A stretch of DNA of 7,702 nt from Rickettsiales bacterium (GCA_021300075.1 JAJTIB010000082.1:1-7702), one strand, 5' to 3'. Shown: positions 1 to 6,017, counted from the first letter of the stretch. Numbers and translations: made by a program. The notes: generated from the sequence alone by a model not told the origin.

Positions 1-1
1 G

Positions 2-550
2 TCCGTCACCATTCAAACGGCGGCAGGCATCCGCACCGCTGAACGCGCGGAAGGCGAGCAGGTGCGGGTGAATATGGGCACACCGAAATGGGACTGGCGC
101 GAGATTCCGCTTTCCGAATCGCGCAATACGCTGCATCTGGGGCTGGAAGTGGGCGGGCTGGCCGACCCGGTCGCTGTCAATATGGGCAACCCCCATGCGA
201 TATTTTTTGTGCGCGACACGAATTTTGTGCGTATCGCCGAATGGGGTGCGAAGCTTGAAACCCATCCGCTCTTTCCTGAGCGCGCCAATATCAGCGCCGT
301 GCAGGTGCTGGCGGATAACCGGCTGCGTATGAAAGTCTGGGAGCGCGGCACGGGCGAAACGCTCGCCTGCGGTTCAGCAGCCTGTGCGGCGGTGGTGGCC
401 GGTGTCAGGCGCGATTTGTGCGGGCGCACGGCCAATGTGGAACTGCCGGGCGGCACGCTCACCATCGAGTGGCAGGCGGGCGAAGGGAATGGCGAGGTCT
501 ATATGACCGGCGCCGTCGCCTATGTATTTGAGGGGGAAATTGGGGTTTAG
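2..550 (+). CDS. dapF: Diaminopimelate epimerase, C-terminal part (5' truncated by window edge)
   Basis: DapF interconverts LL- and meso-diaminopimelate in the cytoplasm, the last step before meso-DAP goes to lysine or peptidoglycan. The frame is open from base 2, so the gene begins outside the window; the GTG at 62 is internal, because residues before it (TAAGIRTAE...) also fit DapF. Visible family features are VNMGTPKWDWREIPL, then VNMGNPHAIFFV, then the second catalytic-cysteine motif GETLACGSAACAA (catalytic Cys codon 368-370), and a C-terminal MTGAVAYVFEGE. The first active-site cysteine would lie upstream and cannot be checked. The TAG stop at 548-550 lies inside the first unit of a heptamer repeat array, so the last residues (Gly-Val) and the stop are probably supplied by that element. 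The identification is firm; only the N-terminal half is missing. Confidence 0.95.
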   Translation, partial: SVTIQTAAGIRTAERAEGEQVRVNMGTPKWDWREIPLSESRNTLHLGLEVGGLADPVAVNMGNPHAIFFVRDTNFVRIAEWGAKLETHPLFPERANISAVQVLADNRLRMKVWERGTGETLACGSAACAAVVAGVRRDLCGRTANVELPGGTLTIEWQAGEGNGEVYMTGAVAYVFEGEIGV

Positions 551-580
551 GTTGTAGGTTATAGGTTGTAGGTTTTAGGT
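546..580 (+). repeat. Left heptamer array of intergenic element 1 (5 x T-N-TAGGT)
   Basis: Five units with exact 7-bp period read TTTAGGT, TGTAGGT, TATAGGT, TGTAGGT, TTTAGGT, preceded by GGGG at 542-545. The array starts inside dapF and supplies its TAG stop. Positions 556-574 are an exact 19-bp inverted copy of 663-681 in the right array, so the transcript could fold into a long stem across the 581-641 spacer. The spacer itself holds a small nested inverted repeat (AGTG 593-596 with CACT 617-620 around GAAAT/ATTTC). The 7-bp period recalls the short tandemly repeated repetitive sequences of cyanobacteria; no shared ancestry is claimed. Confidence 0.95.
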
Positions 581-641
581 TTGAGCTTTTACAGTGAAAT
601 AGGCAATTTCTACCCTCACTAACATAAGAACTAACTGCTAT

Positions 642-697
642 AACCTATAACCTGAAACCTATAACCTACAACCTATAACCTGAAACCTACAACCTGA
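642..697 (+). repeat. Right heptamer array of intergenic element 1 (8 x AACCTNN)
   Basis: Eight units with exact 7-bp period: AACCT followed by AT, GA, AT, AC, AT, GA, AC, GA. This is the reverse complement of the left array at 546-580. Only CCC separates the last unit from the mtaB ATG at 701, so the array occupies the whole region where a Shine-Dalgarno would lie, and none is visible. On the mRNA this strand is C/A-rich and would be unstructured unless paired with the left array. Confidence 0.95.
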
Positions 698-700
698 CCC

Positions 701-2005
701 ATGACCACCACCATCCACACTTTCGGCTGCCGGCTCAACACTTACGAAAGTGAAGTGATGAAAGCGCATGCCGAGGCGGCGGGGCTTGCGGATACCATCA
801 TCTTCAATACCTGTGCGGTGACGGCGGAAGCCGAGAAACAGGCGCGTCAGGCGATTCGCCGCGCGCACCGCGAGCATCCCTCCGCGCGTATCATTGTGAC
901 TGGCTGCGCGGCGCAGATCAACCCAGCGGAATATGCGGCGATTGAGGGTGTTGGGCTGGTGCTTGGGAATCACGAAAAACTGGTGGCGGAGGAGTGGCGC
1001 TCGCTCTCCCCTTCACTCCCCCCGCATGCGGGGGGAGATGGAGGGGGGAATCAAAAACCCCAAGCCGCGTTCGATACCGAAAAAACTCGCGTCAACGACA
1101 TCATGAGCGTCAAGGAAACGGCCTCGCATCTGGTGACGGCGTTTGATGGCCGTGCCCGCGCTTTCGTGCAGGTGCAAAATGGCTGCGATCACCGCTGCAC
1201 CTTCTGCATCATCCCTTATGGGCGGGGGAATTCACGCTCTGTCCCTATCGGCGAAATCGCGCGTCAGGTGGCGGCACTTGTGGCTTCCGGCTATCAGGAA
1301 GTGGTGTTTACGGGGGTGGATATTTCTGCCTATGGCGCGGATCTACCCGGCAAGCCCACACTTGGCCAGATGATCCGCCGCGTGCTGGCGCTGGTGCCGG
1401 AGTTGCCGCGCCTGCGCCTGTCGTCGATTGATGCGGTCGAGGTGGATGCGGATTTATACCGGCTGATTGCCGAGGAGCCGCGCCTCATGCCCCATCTGCA
1501 TGTGAGTCTGCAGGCGGGGGATGATATGATTTTAAAGCGCATGAAGCGGCGGCATCTGCGCGCCGATATTCTGGCGTTCTGCGCCAGGGTGCGCGCACTC
1601 AGACCCGAAATGGTGTTTGGAGCAGATATTATTGCGGGCTTCCCAACCGAGACGGAGCAGATGTTTGAAAATACTCTGGCACTGGTGGAAGAAGCGGGGC
1701 TGACCTATCTGCATGTCTTCCCCTATTCGCCGCGCTCTGGCACACCGGCGGCGAAAATGCCGCAAGTACCGCCCGCATTGCGTAAGGCACGCGCTGCTAA
1801 GCTGCGTGCGGCGGGGGAAACGCAGCTTACCCGCCACCTTGCCCGGCAGGTGGGAAAAACGTTGAACATCATCGTGGAGCAGGACGGGCAAAGCGGCCAT
1901 GCGGAGGATTTCACGCCCGTGCGCCTTTCCGTGCCCGCAGCCATTGGTGCAACGCTGGCGGTGACAATAGCGCGGGCGGATGATGTGCGAGCCTATGCCG
2001 GGTAG
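701..2005 (+). CDS. mtaB: tRNA (N6-threonylcarbamoyladenosine(37)-C2)-methylthiotransferase MtaB
   Basis: A radical-SAM enzyme expected to convert t6A37 to ms2t6A37 in tRNAs reading ANN codons, stabilising codon pairing. The protein has 434 residues, normal for the family. The N-terminal methylthiotransferase domain (about 3-95) has the three auxiliary-cluster cysteines C10 (TFGCRLN), C38 (NTCAVT) and C69 (TGCAAQ). The radical-SAM domain (about 150-370) has CDHRCTFC with C162, C166 and C169, then GRGNSRS, FTGVDISAYG, VSLQAGDD and GADIIAGFPTE. A TRAM-like RNA-binding tail follows from about 376. TFGCRLN rather than the MiaB/RimO pattern, together with overall similarity, points to MtaB. The ATG at 701 gives the usual MtaB N-terminus but has no Shine-Dalgarno because a repeat array abuts it. 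Residues 102-117 are low-complexity Ser/Pro/Gly encoded by a palindrome in the linker between the first two domains. Confidence 0.93.
   Translation: MTTTIHTFGCRLNTYESEVMKAHAEAAGLADTIIFNTCAVTAEAEKQARQAIRRAHREHPSARIIVTGCAAQINPAEYAAIEGVGLVLGNHEKLVAEEWRSLSPSLPPHAGGDGGGNQKPQAAFDTEKTRVNDIMSVKETASHLVTAFDGRARAFVQVQNGCDHRCTFCIIPYGRGNSRSVPIGEIARQVAALVASGYQEVVFTGVDISAYGADLPGKPTLGQMIRRVLALVPELPRLRLSSIDAVEVDADLYRLIAEEPRLMPHLHVSLQAGDDMILKRMKRRHLRADILAFCARVRALRPEMVFGADIIAGFPTETEQMFENTLALVEEAGLTYLHVFPYSPRSGTPAAKMPQVPPALRKARAAKLRAAGETQLTRHLARQVGKTLNIIVEQDGQSGHAEDFTPVRLSVPAAIGATLAVTIARADDVRAYAG
1005..1049 (+). repeat. Palindromic hairpin element inserted in frame inside mtaB
   Basis: Positions 1016-1037 form a perfect 22-bp palindrome (C-run, GCATGC centre, G-run). 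Pairing continues outward from 1005-1015 to 1039-1049 with one bulged A (1038) and two G-T wobbles, giving a hairpin of about 45 nt. It is read in frame as residues 102-117 (Ser/Leu/Pro-rich, then HAGGDGGG) without a stop, in the variable linker between the N-terminal and radical-SAM domains. Similar C-run/GCATGC/G-run palindromes are, from memory, frequent intergenic repeats in alphaproteobacterial genomes. In-frame palindromes within genes are known from the Rickettsia palindromic elements, but no homology to those is claimed. Confidence 0.8.
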
Positions 2006-2009
2006 GGGG

Positions 2010-2051
2010 TTTTAGGTTATAGGTTTCAGGTTCCGGGTTTCGGGTTCCGGG
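2010..2051 (+). repeat. Left heptamer array of intergenic element 2 (6 x TTNNNGG)
   Basis: Six units with exact 7-bp period: TTTTAGG, TTATAGG, TTTCAGG, TTCCGGG, TTTCGGG, TTCCGGG. The array is preceded by a G-run (2005-2009) that starts at the last base of the mtaB stop, the same GGGG-TTT-AGG entry seen after dapF. The unit drifts from TAGG-type to CGGG-type while keeping the 7-bp register. AAGAAGG at 2052-2058 could be a seventh, decayed unit. Confidence 0.9.
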
Positions 2052-2069
2052 AAGAAGGTTGCTTCACAG

Positions 2070-2090
2070 AATACCGAATACTAAATACTT
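2070..2090 (+). repeat. Three AATACNN heptamers in the core of element 2
   Basis: AATACCG, AATACTA and AATACTT follow each other with exact 7-bp period in the spacer between the two arms of element 2. The word differs from both arms, but the period is the same, suggesting that one process built the whole intergenic region. Confidence 0.75.
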
Positions 2091-2100
2091 CCTTCCCTAC

Positions 2101-2135
2101 AACCTAAAACCTAAAACCTATGACTTATGACTTAT
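2101..2135 (+). repeat. Right heptamer array of element 2 (3 x AACCTAN + 2 x GACTTAT)
   Basis: AACCTAA, AACCTAA, AACCTAT, GACTTAT, GACTTAT run in exact 7-bp register. The first three units are reverse complements of the left arm: the 14 bases at 2101-2114 match its inverse with one difference. The ftsY ATG at 2134-2136 lies partly inside the last GACTTAT unit. Two further ATGs created by the units (2120, 2127) are out of frame with ftsY. No Shine-Dalgarno is present. Confidence 0.9.
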
Positions 2136-3039
2136 GACCCTCTTCTCTAAAATCTCTTTTGGTCTAAAAAAATCCTCCTCGCGTTTGAGTGTGGGGATTG
2201 CTGAGATTTTCACCAAGAAAAAACTCGATGCATCGGCACTTGAATCACTCGAAGATTTACTGATTACAGCGGATGTCGGCGCTGTCATGGCCGCCGAAAT
2301 CGTCGCGGAAATTGCCCAAGGTCGCGTTGATAAAGATATTTCCGAAAACGAAGTGAAAGCCTTGTTGGCCTCCGCGATTGCGCGGCGGCTTGCGCCTTTC
2401 GCCACGCCATTGGATGTTACCAGCGCGACTCCGCACGTGATTGTGATGGTGGGGGTGAATGGGAATGGAAAAACTACCACCATCGGCAAGCTCGCGCATC
2501 ACTATCAGCGTCAGGGTAAGCGCGTGATGCTGGCCGCGGCGGATACATTCCGCGCAGCGGCGGTGGAGCAATTGCAGCAATGGGCAGAGCGCGCGAATGT
2601 CCCCTGCGTGACGGGCGCCGCAAACAGCGACCCGGCGGCGCTCGCCTTTCAGGCGACGGAGCGCGCGGTAAAAGAGGGGGTTGACCTGCTGCTGATTGAC
2701 ACGGCCGGGCGGCTGCAGACCAAAGCACCGCTCATGGCGGAGCTCGAAAAAATCCGCCGCGTGATCGGCAAAGCCCTGCCCGGCGCGCCGCACCGGGTGA
2801 TTCAGGTGCTCGACGCCACGACCGGCCAGAATGCACTTACGCAAGTGGAGGCATTCAAGGAAACCGCAGGGGTTACGGGGCTCATCATCACCAAGCTCGA
2901 CGGCACGGCAAAAGCGGGGATTGTGCTGGCACTTACCGCCCGGTTCGGCCTGCCCATCCACGCGATTGGGGTGGGTGAAGCTGTAGAAGACATGCAAGCC
3001 TTTGATGCTCACGAATTTGCCCGGGCGCTGGTAGGGTAA
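2134..3039 (+). CDS. ftsY: Signal recognition particle receptor FtsY
   Basis: FtsY is the SRP receptor GTPase. At the inner membrane it docks ribosome-SRP complexes and hands nascent membrane proteins to SecYEG. The protein has 301 residues with an N domain (about 5-90, including ALESLEDLLITADVGA) followed by the G domain. Motifs are the P-loop GVNGNGKTTT (107-116), DTFRAAA (137-143), DTAGR (189-193), TKLDGTAKAG (253-262) and a closing GVGEAVEDMQAF (279-290). DTFRAAA and GVGE.VEDM favour FtsY over its homologue Ffh, and there is no Ffh M domain. The long acidic A domain of E. coli FtsY is absent, as in several alphaproteobacterial forms. The chosen ATG starts a normal N domain but lies in a repeat unit with no Shine-Dalgarno. 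The first 100 bp or so are more AT-rich than the rest. No clear Rho-independent terminator follows. Confidence 0.95.
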   Translation: MTLFSKISFGLKKSSSRLSVGIAEIFTKKKLDASALESLEDLLITADVGAVMAAEIVAEIAQGRVDKDISENEVKALLASAIARRLAPFATPLDVTSATPHVIVMVGVNGNGKTTTIGKLAHHYQRQGKRVMLAAADTFRAAAVEQLQQWAERANVPCVTGAANSDPAALAFQATERAVKEGVDLLLIDTAGRLQTKAPLMAELEKIRRVIGKALPGAPHRVIQVLDATTGQNALTQVEAFKETAGVTGLIITKLDGTAKAGIVLALTARFGLPIHAIGVGEAVEDMQAFDAHEFARALVG

Positions 3040-3068
3040 ATCCGCCACAAAAATTTTCATGCAGGCGT

Positions 3069-3112
3069 AAGAAATTAACGAAAACTTAGTAATTTCTTGG
3101 TAGAATTTTCGT
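3069..3112 (+). other. Interlocked inverted repeats (possible pseudoknot or switching RNA)
   Basis: AAGAAATTA (3069-3077) is exactly complementary to TAATTTCTT (3090-3098). ACGAAAA (3078-3084), immediately after the first arm, is exactly complementary to TTTTCGT (3106-3112). The order A-B-A'-B' is that of an H-type pseudoknot; if both stems cannot form together it would be a two-state switch. It lies 30 bp after the ftsY stop in AT-rich DNA, where chance pairing is easier, so function is unproven. It could be an ftsY 3' end signal or part of the virB leader. Confidence 0.4.
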
Positions 3113-3160
3113 AAAATGTTACCCTAAAAGCAAGTCTATGATTTGCCAAGATATAGTCGT

Positions 3161-3188
3161 TTGCAAAAATAATGATGCCAGTTATTTT
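3161..3188 (+). promoter_or_regulatory. Candidate sigma70-type promoter for the virB operon
   Basis: TTGCAA (3161-3166, 4/6 to TTGACA) and TATTTT (3183-3188, 4/6 to TATAAT) are separated by 16 bp in the AT-rich gap before virB3. An alternative -10-like word is TATGCT at 3194-3199, but it has no -35 at normal spacing. The match is weak. The main support is position: the only sizeable gap ahead of a tightly packed operon. Confidence 0.2.
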
Positions 3189-3190
3189 TG

Positions 3191-3216
3191 TGTTATGCTC
3201 GCTGCGCGGCGTAACA
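3191..3216 (+). other. Hairpin in the virB leader
   Basis: TGTTA (3191-3195) pairs with TAACA (3212-3216), and the stem continues inward as TGCT with GGCG (two G-T wobbles), leaving the loop CGCTGCGC (3200-3207). It has no T-run after it, so it is not a typical terminator. It could be a leader RNA structure or a protein binding site. Confidence 0.4.
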
Positions 3217-3232
3217 TGTCCGCTTACGACGT

Positions 3233-3262
3233 ACGGTTTTGATCGTGACGGTTTTAGTCGTT
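3233..3262 (+). repeat. 15-bp imperfect direct repeat in the virB leader
   Basis: ACGGTTTTGATCGTG (3233-3247) is followed at once by ACGGTTTTAGTCGTT (3248-3262), with 12 of 15 positions identical. A related AGTCGTTTG lies upstream at 3155-3163. Tandem repeats one and a half helical turns apart could be regulator binding sites; no known operator is recognised. Confidence 0.45.
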
Positions 3263-3289
3263 GGTTGTCCCATAAATTGGACAAACGAC
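3257..3289 (+). other. Hairpin directly upstream of virB3
   Basis: GTCGTT (3257-3262) pairs with AACGAC (3284-3289), and TGTCC (3266-3270) pairs with GGACA (3279-3283). This gives 11 bp with a 3-nt bulge (GGT) on the left arm and the loop CATAAATT. It partly overlaps the second copy of the 15-bp direct repeat and ends 35 bp before the virB3 ATG. It could be an operator with dyad symmetry or an RNA hairpin controlling translation; it lacks a terminator T-run. Confidence 0.45.
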
Positions 3290-3310
3290 GATAAACAGGC
3301 TTTCTTCCGG

Positions 3311-3316
3311 AAAGGA
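3311..3316 (+). promoter_or_regulatory. Ribosome binding site of virB3, possibly sequestered
   Basis: AAAGGA lies 7 nt before the ATG at 3324 and decides that start over the out-of-frame ATG at 3319. CTTTC (3300-3304) can pair with GAAAG (3310-3314), which would cover the first part of the site. The stem has only 5 bp and a 5-nt loop, so sequestration is tentative. It is the best Shine-Dalgarno ahead of the first three vir genes. Confidence 0.6.
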
Positions 3317-3323
3317 TAATGCC

Positions 3324-3620
3324 ATGGCTGGTGGACGTCTTAAAGCGGATCCGTTATTTCAAGGCCTTGCCCGCCCCCCTATGATTGCCGGCGTAAGCTA
3401 TATGTATTTCGTGCTCAACGCGATGATCACGATGGTGCTGTTCATCAATACCCATGACTTTGCCTCGTTCTTTTACGGCATACTCATTCACGGTTTTGGC
3501 TATCTGCTCTGCATGAAAGAGCCGCGCGCGGTGGAACTCTGGATGCTCAGGCTCAGTAAGGGTTTCCTGACCTGGAATCGCGGTTATCATCACCATACCA
3601 ACTCCTATGATGTGTTTTAG
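3324..3620 (+). CDS. virB3: Type IV secretion system protein VirB3
   Basis: VirB3 is a small inner-membrane subunit of P-type (VirB/D4-like) type IV secretion systems that associates with the VirB4 ATPase. The protein has 98 residues, a typical length. The N-terminus carries the family signature around DPLFQGLARPPMIAGV (9-24), followed by two hydrophobic segments (about 20-41 and 46-64) and the conserved EPRAVELW (66-73). The C-terminus is short and His/Tyr-rich. A good Shine-Dalgarno supports the ATG at 3324. It is the first gene of the secretion operon, preceded by a structured 284-bp gap. Its TAG stop (3618-3620) directly abuts the virB4 ATG, implying coupled translation. The sequence style resembles Rickettsiales RvhB3. 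The family call is firm; the lineage assignment is inference. Confidence 0.9.
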   Translation: MAGGRLKADPLFQGLARPPMIAGVSYMYFVLNAMITMVLFINTHDFASFFYGILIHGFGYLLCMKEPRAVELWMLRLSKGFLTWNRGYHHHTNSYDVF

Positions 3621-6017
3621 ATGTTTTTTGGCCAGTTAAAAAAACGTTCCGTTTCAAAAGCAGGGCCCGCTAAACGGGAAGTCTCTGCGGCGGAGTTTAT
3701 CCCTTACGATTATCACTGGGATAAAGAGACCATTATTACCAAGAAAAAAGAACTACTGCAGATTATCAAGATGGATGGATTCTCGTTTGAGACCGCCGAT
3801 GATGATATTGTAGATATGAAAAAGATGGTTCGGAATTCCCTCTATAAAAGCATGGCAGAGGGGACTTTCGCGCTTTATTTTCATACGATCCGGCGGCGAC
3901 AATCGGCCTATCCTGGAAGCTCGATGCCCAGAGGCTTTGCCAAAATCATTGATGATCGATGGAAGCAGAAGCATCAGGCCAAAGCGAGTTTTATCAATGA
4001 ACTCTACATCACCATCATTCGCAAAGAGGATATGCGGGGCGCAGCGAAGTTGGAAACGCTGTTTCAGCGTATTGAAAGTCGGGCTGACAAGGAATCGGAG
4101 GACACCCAACTGCGCGAAGCCCACAAGGAATTAAAGGAAGCCGTTTACCGCGTTCTGGCGACTTTCAAAGATTATGGCGCGCGGGTACTGACGACCGAGA
4201 TGACGGAATTCGGCCCGATGTCGCAGCCGCTTGAATTTCTCGGGCGACTGGTCAATGGGGGAGACGCACAGCCAATGCTGTTGCCGTCGATGGATATAGC
4301 CCATTACTTGCCCATCAATCGGCTTTATTTCGGGTCACGGGCGATTGAGATACGCACTGCTACCGGCTTAAAATACGCGGCGATGGTGAGTATCAAGGAA
4401 TACTCGCCGGCCACCGCCGCTGGCATCATGGATGCGTTTTTGCAGCTGCCGTTTGAATTTGTTATCGCTCAATCCTACCAGTTCCTGAATCGCCAGACCA
4501 ATATCGGTTCCATGCAGCTGCAACAACGGCGCATGGCTAATTCACAGGATGTGGCGGTGTCGCAGGTGCGCGAGATTTCGGATGCGCTCGATATGGCGAT
4601 GTCGGGGCATATCGCGTTTGGTGAACATCACCTGACAGTGATGTGCATGGAAGAGAGCCTTGCGGCTCTTGAGGGGGCGATTTCCATGGTGATTGCCGAG
4701 CTGGTGAATGTGGGCATTAATCCAGTGCGTGAGAATCTGATACTCGAGCAATGTTACTGGGCGCAGCTGCCAGGGAATTTTGAATTTGTCGGGCGCAAAG
4801 CGAAGATCAACACGCTCAATATTTCCGGTTTCGCCGCGATGCATAACTATCCAGTCGGCAGCGCCACCGGCAACCACTGGGGTCCGGCGGTGACCGTATT
4901 TGACACTACCTCGGGCACGCCGTACTTTTTCAATTTTCATGCCCGCGATGTGGGGCACACCACCATCATTGGCCCAACCGGCGCCGGAAAAACGGTGCTC
5001 ATGAATTTCCTCTGCGCCCAGGCGCAGAAGTATCGCTGTCGTATGTTTATGTTCGACAAAGACCGGGGGGTGGATATTTTCGTGCGCGCGCTGGGGGGGA
5101 AATATACGCATATTGATCCCGGCAAGAAATGCTATTTCAATCCGCTGCAACTCGACGATACGATGGAAAACCGTTCCTTCATCGCCGAATGGCTCCGGGC
5201 ACTGGTATCGGTTAATGATGAGCTTGTCACCGCCGCTGACTTTGAATTTATCCAGCGGGCGATCGATGGTAATTACACGCTGGAAAAGAAGGATCGTGTT
5301 CTTCGGAATGTGGCGCCGTTTTTTGGACTAGAAGGCGCGGGGACGCTCGCCACCCGACTCAAGCCCTGGCATTCGGGCGGCCGCTTTGCGCCGATCTTCG
5401 ATAATGTTGAAGATGTAATGGATTTCCATTCCAGCACCGTCTTCGGGTTTGAGATGGGCGACGTGCTGGCCAACCGTGCATGCCTGATTCCGGTATTGTT
5501 GTACCTTTTTCATCGCATTCAGCTTTCGCTGGATGGTACGCCAACTATGATTATTCTCGATGAGGCCTGGGCGCTCATCGATAACAAAGTCTTCGCCTCA
5601 AAAATCAAGGATTGGCTCAAGACGCTCAGAAAACTGAATGGGATGGTGGTCTTTGCCACCCAGTCGGTGGAGGATGCACTCAACAGCAGTATCTCTGACA
5701 CGCTGATTCAGCAGACAGCGACACAGATTTTTCTGCCCAACCCCAAAGCTACCGAGGGCTACCGTAAAGCCTTCATGCTCTCGGAGCGTGAGTTTAATCT
5801 ATTGAAAAATACTGACCCCTCGACGCGCTATTTCCTGGTGAAGCAGGGCAAGGACGTGGTGGTCGCGCGTATTGATCTCTCCGGCATGGACGACATCATC
5901 AGTGTTCTCTCTGGCCGTGCGGAAACGGTGGGCTTGCTCGATGAAATTCGCGCACAGGTCGGAGATGATCCAGAAATCTGGCTACCCATTTACACCAAAC
6001 GGGTAAAAGAAAAATGA
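3621..6017 (+). CDS. virB4: Type IV secretion system ATPase VirB4
   Basis: VirB4 is the conserved ATPase of the secretion channel, bound to the cytoplasmic face of the inner membrane and working with VirB3 and VirB6 in pilus or channel assembly and transport. The protein has 798 residues, a normal VirB4 length. The N-terminal CagE/TrbE/VirB domain spans roughly 170-390. GNHWGPAV (about 417-424) leads into the ATPase domain with Walker A GPTGAGKT (451-458, Lys457), Walker B MIILDEAW (643-650, Asp647-Glu648), FATQSVEDA (678-686) and QQTATQIFLPNP further on. All key nucleotide-binding residues are present, so it should be active. It starts at the base after the virB3 stop with no clear Shine-Dalgarno of its own, which suggests reinitiation by ribosomes finishing virB3. 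Its stop overlaps the virB6 start (ATGA). VirD4 coupling proteins also carry Walker motifs, but this domain plan and context are VirB4. Confidence 0.96.
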   Translation: MFFGQLKKRSVSKAGPAKREVSAAEFIPYDYHWDKETIITKKKELLQIIKMDGFSFETADDDIVDMKKMVRNSLYKSMAEGTFALYFHTIRRRQSAYPGSSMPRGFAKIIDDRWKQKHQAKASFINELYITIIRKEDMRGAAKLETLFQRIESRADKESEDTQLREAHKELKEAVYRVLATFKDYGARVLTTEMTEFGPMSQPLEFLGRLVNGGDAQPMLLPSMDIAHYLPINRLYFGSRAIEIRTATGLKYAAMVSIKEYSPATAAGIMDAFLQLPFEFVIAQSYQFLNRQTNIGSMQLQQRRMANSQDVAVSQVREISDALDMAMSGHIAFGEHHLTVMCMEESLAALEGAISMVIAELVNVGINPVRENLILEQCYWAQLPGNFEFVGRKAKINTLNISGFAAMHNYPVGSATGNHWGPAVTVFDTTSGTPYFFNFHARDVGHTTIIGPTGAGKTVLMNFLCAQAQKYRCRMFMFDKDRGVDIFVRALGGKYTHIDPGKKCYFNPLQLDDTMENRSFIAEWLRALVSVNDELVTAADFEFIQRAIDGNYTLEKKDRVLRNVAPFFGLEGAGTLATRLKPWHSGGRFAPIFDNVEDVMDFHSSTVFGFEMGDVLANRACLIPVLLYLFHRIQLSLDGTPTMIILDEAWALIDNKVFASKIKDWLKTLRKLNGMVVFATQSVEDALNSSISDTLIQQTATQIFLPNPKATEGYRKAFMLSEREFNLLKNTDPSTRYFLVKQGKDVVVARIDLSGMDDIISVLSGRAETVGLLDEIRAQVGDDPEIWLPIYTKRVKEK

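Noticed and set aside
62..550. A separate short gene starting at the GTG at 62
   Set aside because: The frame is open to the left edge and the upstream residues continue the DapF sequence, so this is an internal codon.
546..697. CRISPR array or telomere-like repeat
   Set aside because: Units are 7 bp with no spacers between them, so this is not CRISPR; the internal position and opposite orientation of the two arms argue against a telomere.
2005..2051. Rho-independent terminator after mtaB
   Set aside because: The G-run and TTCCGGG units are a heptamer array; there is no compact GC stem followed by a T-run.
2257..3060. A 267-codon open frame on the - strand opposite ftsY
   Set aside because: ftsY has every GTPase motif on the + strand; the antisense product shows no family pattern.
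3075..3284. A 69-codon open frame on the - strand filling most of the ftsY-virB3 gap
   Set aside because: It starts with TTG, has no Shine-Dalgarno, shows no recognisable domain and runs through the inverted repeats; chance opening in AT-rich DNA is more likely.
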